From Roseisalinus antarcticus (GTDB lineage Bacteria; Pseudomonadota; Alphaproteobacteria; Rhodobacterales; Rhodobacteraceae): a stretch of 64,000 nt of DNA. Below, piece by piece: positions 19,616 to 29,083 of the stretch. A program made the translations under genes and the position numbers. The stretch is from contig NZ_FWFZ01000001.1 of assembly GCF_900172355.1 (NCBI RefSeq), positions 310,001 through 374,000 of the forward strand. The letters are read 5' to 3'. Below the pieces are notes generated by a model. The model was not told the origin of the DNA, made no database searches, and saw only the letters and a list, made by a program, of their open reading frames with translations. The stretch's first letter is position 1. Each line of letters begins with the position of its first letter.

Positions 19616-21760
19616 TCAGCCCTTGCGGGTCGGATCGCGTGGCGGCGGGGGCCGCGAAGGGCTGCCCGGTGTATGCGACGACGAGGACGTCGGGGGCCTT
19701 GGCTGGGCGGGCCGGGCCGTCGGCGCCACCGGCTCCGGCGTGCCCAAAGCGGGGCGCGGCGGCCGCTGCCCTGCCCGCGGATCCTTCGAGCGAACGGCAA
19801 CGCCGCCATGGGAGGGTGGCCGGCTTGGCGCTGACGTCCCCTGCGGCCCATGGGTGCCGTAGGACGGGGGTGCACCGGGCCGCGCCGGGCCGCCGGACGA
19901 CCCGCCCTGCCCCGCAGGCTGTGGCGCTGGCGCGGGAGACGGCCCTTGCGACGGCGCTGTCGAGGGGCCGGGCGGCGCCGGGGCAGAGACATCGGCGGGA
20001 CGCGACCCGCCAGACGGTTCGGGGGAGGACGGCCCCTCCGCCTTCGCCCCGGCCTCCGGTGGTGGCTGTGATTGGGTCGCAATCGGGGCGGGCGGCGCGT
20101 GATCCGGCCCGACCTGCTGCGCAGCCGGCATCGGAGACTCCGTCGGGTGCTGGCCTTCAGTCGCGGCGGCGGGCGGGGCGGGCTTGGGCCGGGCGGGCTC
20201 GTGCCAGGGTGTCGCCGCGTCGCCGGTGCGCGGATGCTCGGGCTCGGCCTCGGTCTCTTCCATGCCGCCGACCCGGTTGCGGCCCTCGTCCTTGGCGGCA
20301 TAGAGCGCCTCGTCCGCCCGTTTCAGAAGGCTCGCGGAATTTCGCGCAGAGGTCGGATAGGCCGCGATCCCGGCCGAGATCGTGATCCGCGGCAGCGAGG
20401 CGCCGGCGTGACGGACCCCCATCGCCTCGACCGCGCCGCGCAGGCCTTCGGCCACCTCCCAGGTGCCCGCAAGATCGCGGCCCGGCAGCAGCACGGTAAA
20501 TTCCTCGCCCCCCACCCGGCAGCATTTCTCACCCGGGCCCAGGGTGTCCTGCACCGCGGCGGCGATCGCCTGCAGGACGGCGTCGCCCGCGTCATGGCCC
20601 TGGGTGTCGTTGAACGTCTTGAACTTGTCCGCGTCGAACGAGATCAGGCCGAATGTCTGCCCGGTCCGGTCGGCCAGCGCCATTTCGCGCCGCATCGCAT
20701 CCATGAAATAGCGCCGGTTGTGCAGGCCGGTCAGTGGGTCGCGCACCGATTGCTCGTGCAATTCGTCGCGCAGCCGGACATTCGCGATCGCCATCGAGAT
20801 ATGCTCCGCGCATTGCACGGTGAAATTCATCGCGTCCTTGAGCTTGGTCCCCGAATAGGTCTCGCCGTCGAAGCGGACATGCATCAGCCCCACCGTGTCG
20901 CCATGGGCGGAGACAGGAACGCAGACGTATTCGCAGGGGTAGTCCTCGTCCGGCGGATGTTCGAGGTGGTTGCAGACGAAGCAGATCCCCTTGGGATCGT
21001 ACTGATAGGCCCGGCCCCGCCGCAGCGACCAGCAACTGTCGGGCGAGATGTTGCGGTGCAGCTTGTTGGTCACCCAGGAGCCGACCCCGTCGAGCACGTC
21101 GCGCGAGCTGGAATAGGTGTAGATTTCGCCCTCGGTGTCGGCCATCACGCGGCCCATGAACCGGGTCACGATCATGTAGAGCTCATCGAGTGTCTTGCAG
21201 CTTTGCAGCCATTCGTCGAGCAGGCTGAGCATCCTCGCCTCGTGCTGGCGGGCGTTCTCGGTGGCCAGCACGTTCTTGGCCCGCATCTCGGCGGCCTCGA
21301 CCTCCGCCCTGGCGCTGATCAGGTCGCGGGCGGCGCGGCGCGCCTCGGTCACGTCGGTGAAGGTGACGACATAGCCGCCCGAGGCCGAGGGCCGCCCGTT
21401 GGTCAATACCATGCGGCCCGACGGCAGCTTGCGGTCGAAGGAATAGGGCAAATGCTCTTCGATGGCGTGCTTGGAGGCGTCGGCGTCCACCTCGGTCAAC
21501 TCACCGCGCTGGAGGGCGAGGTCGCGAAACTCCTCCCGCATCATGCCGATGTAAAGCTGGCCGGGCTCCAGCTCCAGCACCTCGAAGACCCGCGCATTGT
21601 GAAGCTCGCACACGCCATCAGGGGACCAGACGAGAATCCCCTGCTCCATGATGTCCATGATTTCATTGGCGAAGTCGAACGGCTCCGCTGCCTCGGCCTT
21701 GTCGACCGCGGGCACCGCCCAATCCTCGCGCCACATGGCGGTGGTTCGCTCGTTGCTCAC
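19616..21760 (-). CDS. Diguanylate cyclase with PAS and GAF-like input and a proline-rich C-terminal tail
   Basis: 714 residues. About 25-130 is a PAS domain (MDIMEQGILVWSPDGVCELHN), then a coiled stretch, a GAF-like domain at about 190-330 (cysteines in GICFVCNHLEHPPDEDYPCEYVCVP-region may bind metal), and a GGDEF domain at about 340-500. The active site is RVGGEEF, so diguanylate cyclase activity is likely. The upstream inhibitory RxxD site is not conserved (PGEK instead), implying no product inhibition. The last ~200 residues are Pro/Ala/Gly/Ser-rich. GTG 21760 has GAGGGA at good spacing; TTG 21763 and ATG 21736 are alternatives. Confidence 0.88.
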   Translation of the reverse strand: MSNERTTAMWREDWAVPAVDKAEAAEPFDFANEIMDIMEQGILVWSPDGVCELHNARVFEVLELEPGQLYIGMMREEFRDLALQRGELTEVDADASKHAIEEHLPYSFDRKLPSGRMVLTNGRPSASGGYVVTFTDVTEARRAARDLISARAEVEAAEMRAKNVLATENARQHEARMLSLLDEWLQSCKTLDELYMIVTRFMGRVMADTEGEIYTYSSSRDVLDGVGSWVTNKLHRNISPDSCWSLRRGRAYQYDPKGICFVCNHLEHPPDEDYPCEYVCVPVSAHGDTVGLMHVRFDGETYSGTKLKDAMNFTVQCAEHISMAIANVRLRDELHEQSVRDPLTGLHNRRYFMDAMRREMALADRTGQTFGLISFDADKFKTFNDTQGHDAGDAVLQAIAAAVQDTLGPGEKCCRVGGEEFTVLLPGRDLAGTWEVAEGLRGAVEAMGVRHAGASLPRITISAGIAAYPTSARNSASLLKRADEALYAAKDEGRNRVGGMEETEAEPEHPRTGDAATPWHEPARPKPAPPAAATEGQHPTESPMPAAQQVGPDHAPPAPIATQSQPPPEAGAKAEGPSSPEPSGGSRPADVSAPAPPGPSTAPSQGPSPAPAPQPAGQGGSSGGPARPGAPPSYGTHGPQGTSAPSRPPSHGGVAVRSKDPRAGQRPPRPALGTPEPVAPTARPAQPRPPTSSSSHTPGSPSRPPPPRDPTRKG

Positions 21761-21857
21761 CAATATCCCTCGTCGGTCGCGCGTTGCGTCGTCAGAGCGT
21801 AGTCGCTGACGCTTGACATGGCATTAACGGTGCGGGGGGCATTGCGGCCAGCAACGG

Positions 21858-21880
21858 GCGGGGCGGTTTCCCCGCCCCGC
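21858..21880. terminator. GC-rich hairpin between the cyclase and DUF924 copy B
   Basis: Perfect 9-bp stem GCGGGGCGG / CCGCCCCGC with loop TTTCC, directly after the DUF924 stop on the minus strand. The T-run is weak on both strands, so termination may be partial. Confidence 0.45.
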
Positions 21881-21882
21881 TT

Positions 21883-22461
21883 TCAGTCGCTCGCGGACTG
21901 GAAGCCGCGCACGATCGCGCCGTAGCCGCCGTCGGTCATGAACGCCTGTTCCGCCGCGCTGCTCTCGCGGCCGAGGGCGGCGTTGCGGAACGGGAACCGG
22001 CCGAACCGGCGGATGATCTCACGGTGGCACCTGGCATGAAGCAGCGTGCCCGCGTCCCCCGGCAGCCGCGTCAGAAGCAGGCGGATGCACCGCTCCTGGT
22101 CCACCAGGTTCTCCGAATGCATCAGCGGCATGAAGAAGAAGTGACGCAGCGCGTCCGGCACCGATGCGTCCCAATCGCGGCCGATCGCCGCTTTCGACGC
22201 GGCCCGCGCGGATTTGTCGGTCGAAAAGGCGCACGGGTCGTCGCGGAAGATGTTGCGCGGAAACTGGTCCGTCAGCACGACATAGGCGAGGCTGCCCCGC
22301 GGGCTGGTCAGCCACAGCCCGTAGGCGCCATGAGAGGCCGCCTCCCAGGCCTCGCCGAACCGATCCCGCACCTGCCGGTCGAGCGCCTCGCCGCCCTCGA
22401 ACCACCCTTTCGGCCCGACTTCATCGGCCCAGAACGACAACACGTCCTCCGGTTTGACCAT
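21883..22461 (-). CDS. DUF924 family protein, copy B
   Basis: 192 residues, the shorter of two DUF924 proteins here. It begins VLSFWADEVGPKGWFEGGEAL and has LAYVVLTDQFPRNIFRDDP and RRFGRFPFRNAALGRESS, the same three motifs as copy A. HFFFMPLMHSENLVDQERC is also a family motif. Function is unknown. It lies between an MFS transporter gene and the cyclase, all on the minus strand. Confidence 0.87.
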   Translation of the reverse strand: MVKPEDVLSFWADEVGPKGWFEGGEALDRQVRDRFGEAWEAASHGAYGLWLTSPRGSLAYVVLTDQFPRNIFRDDPCAFSTDKSARAASKAAIGRDWDASVPDALRHFFFMPLMHSENLVDQERCIRLLLTRLPGDAGTLLHARCHREIIRRFGRFPFRNAALGRESSAAEQAFMTDGGYGAIVRGFQSASD

Positions 22462-22512
22462 GGCTTGTCCCCTGCAATCCCCAGGTCGATGAATTACGCA
22501 AGGTAAGGACGA

Positions 22513-23814
22513 TTACAAGACCTTGCCGTCAGTCCCGGTCCCGGTCCCGGCTTCGGGCGCCTGCGCATCCATCTCGGCCTCGGCCTCGATATAGACCTCC
22601 TGGGCATAGCCGACGGCCACGGGCGAGGCCGTGGCCAGCACCCGGGCATAGGGCACGTGGCCCGCTGCGGCGCCGGTCGCGGGGCGCCGCACCATGCGGT
22701 AGATGCCGTAAAGCGCCACAGCCTCCATCAGGATGGTGATGAACAGCCAGAAGCCGCTCGGCCCGATGGTGCGCATCATGTAGCCGACGACGACCGGGCC
22801 CGCGATAGCCCCGACCCCGTTGATGAACACGAATCCCGCCGAGGCGGCGGCCATGTCCTCGGGCTCCAGGAAGTCGTTCGCATAGGCGATGATCAGCGCA
22901 TAGAGCGGGTTGGTCGTCCCGCCGATCAGGGCCGCGCTGAAGATCAGGACGGCGAAGCTAGGCGGCAGCAGAAAGCCCACGAACGCCCCCGCCCCGCCGA
23001 TCGCCGAGATCGCGATGATCAGCTTGCGCCGGTCGATGCGGTCCGACAGCCAGCCGATGGGATATTGCGAGATCAGCGCCGCCATGTAGATCGCCGAGAC
23101 GAAGACCGAGATCTCGGGGATGCTCAGCCCGATCTGGGTCGCGTAGACGGCGGCCATGCCGAATTGCGCCGCGAACACCCCGCCCAGCAGCACCAGGTTG
23201 ACCGCGGCCAGCGGCGAGGTCTCGATCAGCCCGCGCAGGTTCATCGGCTTGGTGGAGCCGAAGGCGGGCGTCGGCGAGATCGAAAGCAGGATCGGCGCGA
23301 AGGCGAGGCTCACCAGCACAGAGGGGATGATGAACAGGATGAACCCGCCCGCGTCGCTGAGCAGCAGCACGTATTGCGCGACGACGATCCCGCCCACCTG
23401 CACCAGCATGTAGAGCGACAGCGCCTGGCCCCGGGTCTCGTTCGTGCTGGAATTGTTCAGCCAGCTTTCGGCCGTCACGTAGACGCCTGAAAAGCAGAAC
23501 CCGATCACAATACGGCCGATGATCCAGGCCCAGGGCTCGACCAGCGCGGGATAGAGGATCAGGATCGCCGATATGGTGGAGCCGAGCGCCGCGAAGACCC
23601 GCACGTGCCCGACCCGGCGGATCATCTCGGGGGCAAGGCGCGAGCCACCCAGAAAGCCCACGAAATAGGCCGACATGATCAGCGACATCTGGAAGGTCGA
23701 GAACCCCTCGATGGAGCCGCGGATCCCCAGAAGCGTGCCCTGCACGCCGTTGCCCATCATCAGCATGAACAACCCCAGCAGGAGCGGCCAGGAACTTCCG
23801 AGAACCGATATCAT
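22513..23814 (-). CDS. Major facilitator superfamily transporter
   Basis: 433 residues with about 12 hydrophobic spans. It begins MISVLGSSWPLLLGLFMLMMG; the MFS loop motifs appear as FVGFLGGSRLAPEMIRRVGH and, in the second half, IGWLSDRIDRRKLIIAIS. The family resembles the YcaD/ Spx-like MFS group (substrate unknown). The last 40 residues form a cytoplasmic tail ending GTGTGTDGKVL. The start is set by the first hydrophobic span; the long upstream reading is a shadow that crosses non-coding sequence. Confidence 0.87.
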   Translation of the reverse strand: MISVLGSSWPLLLGLFMLMMGNGVQGTLLGIRGSIEGFSTFQMSLIMSAYFVGFLGGSRLAPEMIRRVGHVRVFAALGSTISAILILYPALVEPWAWIIGRIVIGFCFSGVYVTAESWLNNSSTNETRGQALSLYMLVQVGGIVVAQYVLLLSDAGGFILFIIPSVLVSLAFAPILLSISPTPAFGSTKPMNLRGLIETSPLAAVNLVLLGGVFAAQFGMAAVYATQIGLSIPEISVFVSAIYMAALISQYPIGWLSDRIDRRKLIIAISAIGGAGAFVGFLLPPSFAVLIFSAALIGGTTNPLYALIIAYANDFLEPEDMAAASAGFVFINGVGAIAGPVVVGYMMRTIGPSGFWLFITILMEAVALYGIYRMVRRPATGAAAGHVPYARVLATASPVAVGYAQEVYIEAEAEMDAQAPEAGTGTGTDGKVL

Positions 23815-23951
23815 CGCATCACCCTGTCTGCTTTTTCCGCGGCTCTCTGCGCATAGCGGATCCCCGGGATCGGGGTCGCATCCCAATGCGACACGGGCGT
23901 GTCGCTGCGCATGAAACGTCTCGGGCCGGTAGCAGCGAAAAGCCGCGGACT

Positions 23952-25007
23952 TCAAGCCCCTGGAAGCAGCAGCGACGAGTCTCCGTAGGAAAAGAAGCGA
24001 TACTCTCGGGCAATGGCATGCGCGTAGATCGCGCGGATCCGCTCCGGCCCCAACAGCGCCGAGACCAGCATCATCAGCGTCGATTTCGGCAGGTGGAAAT
24101 TCGTCATCAGGCCGGCGGCCACGCGAAAGGTGAAGCCGGGCGTGATGAAGATATCGGTGTCTCCGGTCCATGGCGCGATGGCGCCGGTCGCGGCCGCCGC
24201 CGTCTCGATCAGGCGCAGGGCGGTGGTGCCCACCGGAATGACCCGGCCGCCGGCGGCCTGGGTGGCGGCAATCTCGGCGGCGGCCGTGGCCGTGACCTCG
24301 CCCCATTCGGCATGCATCCTGTGGTCGCGGATATCGTCGACCTTCACCGGCAGGAACGTGCCGGCGCCCACGTGCAGCGTCACATGGCTGAACCGCACGC
24401 CGCGCCCGCGCAGCGCCTCGAGCAGGGGCGCGTCGAAATGCAGCGACGCGGTGGGGGCCGCCACGGCGCCGGGACGCTCGGCCCAGATCGTCTGGTAATC
24501 GCGCTTGTCCTCGTCGTCCGCCGGCCGCTTGCCGGCGATATAGGGTGGCAGCGGCATCGCCCCGGCCTCGGCCAGCGCCGCGTCGAAATCCTCTCCCTGA
24601 AGGTTGAAGCCGAGGATCCCCTGCCCCTCCTCCCGCGCTTCGAGCCGAGCGCTCAGCTCGTCCGAGAACACGATCTGCTCGCCCGTCCGCAGCTTCTTGA
24701 GGGGCTTGATCAGGGCCGACCAGCGCCCGCCGGTGCGCGGTTCCAGCAGCGTGACCTCGATCCGCGCGGCGGTGCGCCCCTCGGCGCCGTCACGGAACCG
24801 CCGGCCCGAAAGCCGCGCCGGAATGACCCGCGTGTCGTTCAGCACAAGCCGGTCGCCCGGGCGCAGGATGTCGACCAGGTCGGTCACCAACCGGTCCGCG
24901 ATCCCGTCGCCCTCGGCCAGCAACAGCCGGGCCGAGGACCGTGGCCGCGCGGGGCGGGTGGCGATCAGCTTTTCGGGCAGATCGAAATCGAAGTCGCTCA
25001 GCTTCAT
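23952..25007 (-). CDS. queA: S-adenosylmethionine:tRNA ribosyltransferase-isomerase
   Basis: 351 residues, the enzyme that adds the ribosyl moiety of SAM to preQ1-modified tRNA to make epoxyqueuosine. Family signatures: [16 protein letters not shown] at the N-terminus, [50 protein letters not shown] and [13 protein letters not shown]. The start overlaps the stop of the upstream AsmA-like gene as ATGA, so the two are probably translationally coupled. A tgt gene, often next to queA, is not in the window. Confidence 0.96.
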   Translation of the reverse strand: MKLSDFDFDLPEKLIATRPARPRSSARLLLAEGDGIADRLVTDLVDILRPGDRLVLNDTRVIPARLSGRRFRDGAEGRTAARIEVTLLEPRTGGRWSALIKPLKKLRTGEQIVFSDELSARLEAREEGQGILGFNLQGEDFDAALAEAGAMPLPPYIAGKRPADDEDKRDYQTIWAERPGAVAAPTASLHFDAPLLEALRGRGVRFSHVTLHVGAGTFLPVKVDDIRDHRMHAEWGEVTATAAAEIAATQAAGGRVIPVGTTALRLIETAAAATGAIAPWTGDTDIFITPGFTFRVAAGLMTNFHLPKSTLMMLVSALLGPERIRAIYAHAIAREYRFFSYGDSSLLLPGA

Positions 25008-28000
25008 CTGGAGACCTCCGGTGGCGGGCGACGGAAGATCTCGCGGAACATGCCCGGGGTCAATGCCGAGAGCGGGTTGACCGAGACCCGCGGCTGCCCC
25101 ACCGGCCCGGTGAGGGTGAAGTTGAAGCCGATCAGCCCCTCGCCCGGCCGCGTCAGCACCGAGCCGATCCCGTTCAGGATGTAGAACGGAGAGACCACTC
25201 CCTGGAAATTCATCTGCTGCGAGGCATGGGTATAGGTTCCGTCGAGCGAGACCCCGAGCGAGGGGCCCACGGCGCTCGATTCCGTCACGATGATCCGCTC
25301 GGGCGTCATCCGGAACCGGGCATCGACCGAGGTGAACGCCAGCCCCTGCCCATCCAACTGCTGCAGCAGGCCGACCACGCTGATCGCGTCGAGCAGCGCG
25401 GCCATCGCCGGCGCGTCCCGGATGCGCAAGTTGTTCAGCAGCAGTGCGCCGTCGAAGGTGCCCTCCCCGCCCGTCGGCAGCAGGATCAGCTCCAGGTCGC
25501 CGCCCTGGACGTTGGGCAGCAACTCGGCCGCGCGCAGCACCGCGCCCGCGTTGTCGGACGTCAGCAAGACCCCGGTCCGGCCGTCCATCGGCGCCACCCG
25601 GCCCTCGACCAGCGGCCCGCCGTTGACCCGGGCGGCGAAACTGCCGCCAAGGCCGCCCTCGGGCACGAACGACCCCGCGAAGTCGGTCAGCGCGAGGTTC
25701 TGGGTCACTTGCAGCCGGTCCAGCGCGATGGTGAGCGGCCCGCCCGCGCCGCCACCCCCGCCGCCGCCGAAGGCCGCCGCCCGCAGGTCCAGCCGCCCGC
25801 CCTCGACATCCACCGCCAGGGGCCGCCCGGCGCCCCGGTTGCGCAAGGTGACGGGCGCGTCGAGCCAGCTGCCCACCGCCAGCCGCGAGAACCGCGCGGC
25901 AACGAAGGCGCCGCCCGGCCCAAGCTCGATCCGTCCCTCCGCCGTCAGCCCCGGGGCCGAAAGGTCGAGCCGGTCGATCTGCGGCGCGGCGCCCAGGCTG
26001 CCGGCCACCTCGAGCCGCCCGGGCGTTCCGGCGGGCTTGGACCAGCCCACCCAGGGCAGCGAGAGGCCGACGCCCACCAGATCCGACACCAGCGAAAAGC
26101 GCGGCGGCGCCCCACTTGCCAGCGTCAGGTCAAGCTGGCCGCTGCCGGCGCCGCGGACGCTGCCCTCGGGCAGGGCTATGTTGAAGCTGTCCAGAAAGCG
26201 CGGCGAGATCTCCACCCTTGCCTCGATCTCGGCCGGGGCCCCTTCGGCGAACCGCTTGCGAAAGACCCCGGCCATGGGCACGCCGGCGACCTCGACCGGG
26301 CCGTCGATCTCCAGCCCCTCCGGCGTGGCCCGCAGCGACAGACGGTCGGCGCTCAGCGGGCGGCCCGGGATCAGCGCCCCGGCCCGCACCCCCGTCAGTT
26401 CGGCGGTCATGTCATAGCTGACCCGGTCCGGTGTCAGCCCGTCGCCCAGCGGCAGCAGCAATCGCCCCGAGACCTTCGCGCGGCCCTCCTCGGCCAGCGA
26501 GACCGGCAGGTTCGCGCCCGAGATCAGCCGCAGCGGCGGCTGGTCGAGCGTCGACAGCAGCGCCGTGATCGGCCCGTCCATCCGCAGCCCGAATTCCGCC
26601 CGCGTCTCGGGCAGGCCCATCACCGGGATCACCATGGAAGAGCCCGCGAGGTCCAGCCGTCCGCCTTCAGGCGCATCCAGGTGCCCTTCCTCCAGCGACA
26701 GGGCAAAGCCGCGCTCGATGATCTGGACGAAGCCCGCGCCGCCCTCGATCAGCGGCATCCGCGGCAGGAAGCGGACCGTGCTGTCCTCGAACTCAAGGTC
26801 AAGCGCGATGACCGGCTCGGCGCCCGCCTTGGCCCGCAGGCTGACAGCCATGTCGCGGAACAGGCCGCCGCGCAGGTTGCGCTCGAACCAGCCGCGCGTG
26901 CCCGGCCGCCATCCCGCGGGCCAGAGCGCCAGCGCCCGAAGCGCCGGGATCTCGGCCACCCGCGCATCGAGCGCGACGTTCCAGCCGGCCGGATCGGTCC
27001 AGACCGCGCCGCGTGTCCGCAGACGCGCGGGCCGCGCCGGCTCGCCGGGCGTGGCGGCGCCCGCGCCCAGCAACACGGATCCGGCCCCGATGGTCAGCCG
27101 GAAGGGGCTGAGTTCAAGCTTGAGGTCGAGCGTTCCGTCCGTCAGCTCCAGTGGCGCCCCGTAGAGGCCGCCCGGGTCGGTGGTCAGCCGCGACAGGTCG
27201 AACTGGCCCCAGATCTCGGACGGCACGCCGCCCTCGACCCCGCGCAGATAGGCGTGGCCCGAGGCCTCGAAGGCGGATTCCGCCGAGCGGATCTCGATCA
27301 GGTCGAAGCCGATCTCGCCCGGGCCGGGATCATAGGTCAGGTAGGTGCGGGCCCGCTCGAACGGGATCGGCCGCGCCTCGGCGGTGGGGCGCAGGGCGCC
27401 CGCGCCGATCTGCAGCCGCGCGTTGAGCGGGCCGATCGCGCCGTCCTCGCCCAGCGAGCCGCGCAGGTTGGCGGAAAGCGGCGCGTCGAGGACCGACAGC
27501 CAGCTGAGCGCGGGCGATTGCGTGGCGATGTCGGCCGCGGCGGCGTTCTCGACCGTCAGGGCCAGGTCGGCGGCCCGGCTGCCGTGCGCGGAGGTGTAGC
27601 GCGCCGACAGCAGCGTGGGCTCGGCCCGGCCGGACAGCAGGGTGAGGTCGGCGGCGATCTCGGTGTCGTCGCGGCCGAAGGTCATGGCGATCAGCCCGTC
27701 GTCGACGGTCCAGCTGCGGCCGGCGCGGGCATCGGTGTAGTTGATCACCAGGCCCTGGGCGCGGACCTGCTCCAGCGCGGCAAGCTCGGGCCGGGAGGCC
27801 GCGGCATCGACCCCGGCCAGCAGCGAGGCGAGGTCCGGCGCCTCGCCCTGCACCGCGCCGCCGGTGTCGAAGGCGACCGCGACGGAGCCGTCCGCGGCCC
27901 GGGCCAACGAGATCTCGGCGCCGGTGATGCGCACTTCCTGCGCCATCAGGCTGCGCTCGAACAGAAGACCGCGGGGCGAGAAAAGCGCCTCGATTGCCGG

Positions 28001-28351
28001 GATCCGGGCGATGCGCCTGCCGGTCCCATCCAGCAGCAGCGCGTCATTGAGCCGGACGCGCGGATGCAGGTCGCGGCCCAGGGTGACCTTGATGTCGGAA
28101 AACGTGAGCGTGCCGCCGATGAGCCCGGCCACCCGCGTCTCTATCTCCTGGCGGACCCAACTGGGCGCCGTGACCTCGCGCCCGATCAGCGACAGCGCGG
28201 CCACCATGGCGAAGACCACCGGCAGGAACGCGGTCAGCAGCGCGAGCCGGAGGGCGACGCCACGCCGCCCGCGCCGACGGCGCGGCCGCGCGGGGGCGGT
28301 GCGCACGGCGGCCGGTTCGGTGCTGTCGGTGTCGGCGGGGCCGTCGGTCAT
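25004..28351 (-). CDS. Large AsmA-like / YhdP-like envelope protein
   Basis: 1115 residues. A basic N-terminus ([11 protein letters not shown]) is followed by one membrane span ([20 protein letters not shown], about residues 32-55). The rest is a long periplasmic region of beta-strand repeats and the AsmA/DUF3971-type C-terminus ([40 protein letters not shown]). Relatives are thought to form hydrophobic grooves that move lipid between the inner and outer membranes; that function is inferred. [10 protein letters not shown] is chosen as the start (14 residues shorter than the longest reading). It overlaps queA by 4 bases. Confidence 0.85.
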   Translation of the reverse strand: MTDGPADTDSTEPAAVRTAPARPRRRRGRRGVALRLALLTAFLPVVFAMVAALSLIGREVTAPSWVRQEIETRVAGLIGGTLTFSDIKVTLGRDLHPRVRLNDALLLDGTGRRIARIPAIEALFSPRGLLFERSLMAQEVRITGAEISLARAADGSVAVAFDTGGAVQGEAPDLASLLAGVDAAASRPELAALEQVRAQGLVINYTDARAGRSWTVDDGLIAMTFGRDDTEIAADLTLLSGRAEPTLLSARYTSAHGSRAADLALTVENAAAADIATQSPALSWLSVLDAPLSANLRGSLGEDGAIGPLNARLQIGAGALRPTAEARPIPFERARTYLTYDPGPGEIGFDLIEIRSAESAFEASGHAYLRGVEGGVPSEIWGQFDLSRLTTDPGGLYGAPLELTDGTLDLKLELSPFRLTIGAGSVLLGAGAATPGEPARPARLRTRGAVWTDPAGWNVALDARVAEIPALRALALWPAGWRPGTRGWFERNLRGGLFRDMAVSLRAKAGAEPVIALDLEFEDSTVRFLPRMPLIEGGAGFVQIIERGFALSLEEGHLDAPEGGRLDLAGSSMVIPVMGLPETRAEFGLRMDGPITALLSTLDQPPLRLISGANLPVSLAEEGRAKVSGRLLLPLGDGLTPDRVSYDMTAELTGVRAGALIPGRPLSADRLSLRATPEGLEIDGPVEVAGVPMAGVFRKRFAEGAPAEIEARVEISPRFLDSFNIALPEGSVRGAGSGQLDLTLASGAPPRFSLVSDLVGVGLSLPWVGWSKPAGTPGRLEVAGSLGAAPQIDRLDLSAPGLTAEGRIELGPGGAFVAARFSRLAVGSWLDAPVTLRNRGAGRPLAVDVEGGRLDLRAAAFGGGGGGGAGGPLTIALDRLQVTQNLALTDFAGSFVPEGGLGGSFAARVNGGPLVEGRVAPMDGRTGVLLTSDNAGAVLRAAELLPNVQGGDLELILLPTGGEGTFDGALLLNNLRIRDAPAMAALLDAISVVGLLQQLDGQGLAFTSVDARFRMTPERIIVTESSAVGPSLGVSLDGTYTHASQQMNFQGVVSPFYILNGIGSVLTRPGEGLIGFNFTLTGPVGQPRVSVNPLSALTPGMFREIFRRPPPEVSR

Positions 28352-28504
28352 GGGGATCCTTGGGGTCCTTGTCTGCTTCCGGGCGGCAGTCACCCGAGGA
28401 CCTTGTCCGCACCCCGGCCCTGCGGCACCTTTATTCTGGGCGAGCCCGGACTAGAACGAAACAGGCAACCTCACAACCATCACAACCATGACAAGGGAGA
28501 CATC

Positions 28505-28978
28505 ATGTCGGACGTCACACTGGAGCCGGGCGACGCAGCACCGGACTTTTCCCTGCCGCGCGATGGCGGCGGCACGGCCGCTCTGGCCGATTTCGCGGGT
28601 CAGGCGGTCGTGCTCTATTTCTATCCGCGCGACGACACCTCGGGCTGCACGAAGGAGGCGATCGCCTTCACCGATCACCTCGAGGCCTTCGCGGCGGCGG
28701 GGGCCGTCGTGTTGGGGGTCAGCAAGGACAGCGTCTCCAAGCACGACAAGTTCCGCGACAAGCACGGGCTGAAGGTCGCGCTTCTGTCGGACGAAGAGGG
28801 CGATGTCTGTGAACGCTACGGCGTGTGGAAGGAGAAGAACATGTATGGCAAGACCTACATGGGGATCGAACGGTCCACCTTCCTGATCGGCCCGGACGGC
28901 AAGATCGCAAAGGCCTGGCACAAGGTGAAGGTCCCCGGCCATGCCGAGGCGGTGCTGGACGCGGTGAAGGCACTCTGA
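28505..28978 (+). CDS. bcp: Thioredoxin-dependent peroxiredoxin, Bcp/PrxQ type
   Basis: 157 residues. YFYPRDDTSGCTKEAIAF carries the peroxidatic Cys48. The usual resolving Cys five residues on is Ile53 here, so it is not the common alpha2 two-Cys type. The only other cysteine is Cys102 (EEGDVCERYG), which could be an alternative resolver; otherwise it acts as a one-Cys enzyme. STFLIGPDGKIAKAWHKVKV is the typical C-terminal part. A GGGAGAC precedes the ATG. The gene is divergent from the AsmA/queA pair. Confidence 0.93.
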   Translation: MSDVTLEPGDAAPDFSLPRDGGGTAALADFAGQAVVLYFYPRDDTSGCTKEAIAFTDHLEAFAAAGAVVLGVSKDSVSKHDKFRDKHGLKVALLSDEEGDVCERYGVWKEKNMYGKTYMGIERSTFLIGPDGKIAKAWHKVKVPGHAEAVLDAVKAL

Positions 28979-29040
28979 GGCGCGGACCCCGGCGGAGCGC
29001 CGACTTTGGTGTGGCGTCCGCCCGGGTCGGGCGGACGCGG

Positions 29041-29073
29041 TGCCTCCGGCGGGAGTTTTTCGGCCAAGATGAA
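29041..29073 (+). repeat. Candidate Rhodobacterales intergenic repeat element
   Basis: The sequence TGCCTCCGGCGGGAGTTTTT then CGGCCAAGATGAA holds a small dyad (CTCCggcGGGAG) followed by TTTTT. From memory, near-identical elements recur between genes in Rhodobacterales genomes and may act as short terminators. It lies between the peroxiredoxin and DUF455 genes and ends 10 bases before the latter's start, so it also supplies GAAGGGG-like ribosome-binding sequence. Confidence 0.5.
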
Positions 29074-29083
29074 GGGGCGGGCG

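Noticed and set aside
24941-28978. A 1345-codon plus-strand open frame over the queA/AsmA region
   Set aside because: It is the antisense shadow of two well-supported minus-strand genes in GC-rich DNA. Its composition (Arg, Gln, Pro, Ala) has no domain pattern until it joins the true peroxiredoxin frame at 28505.
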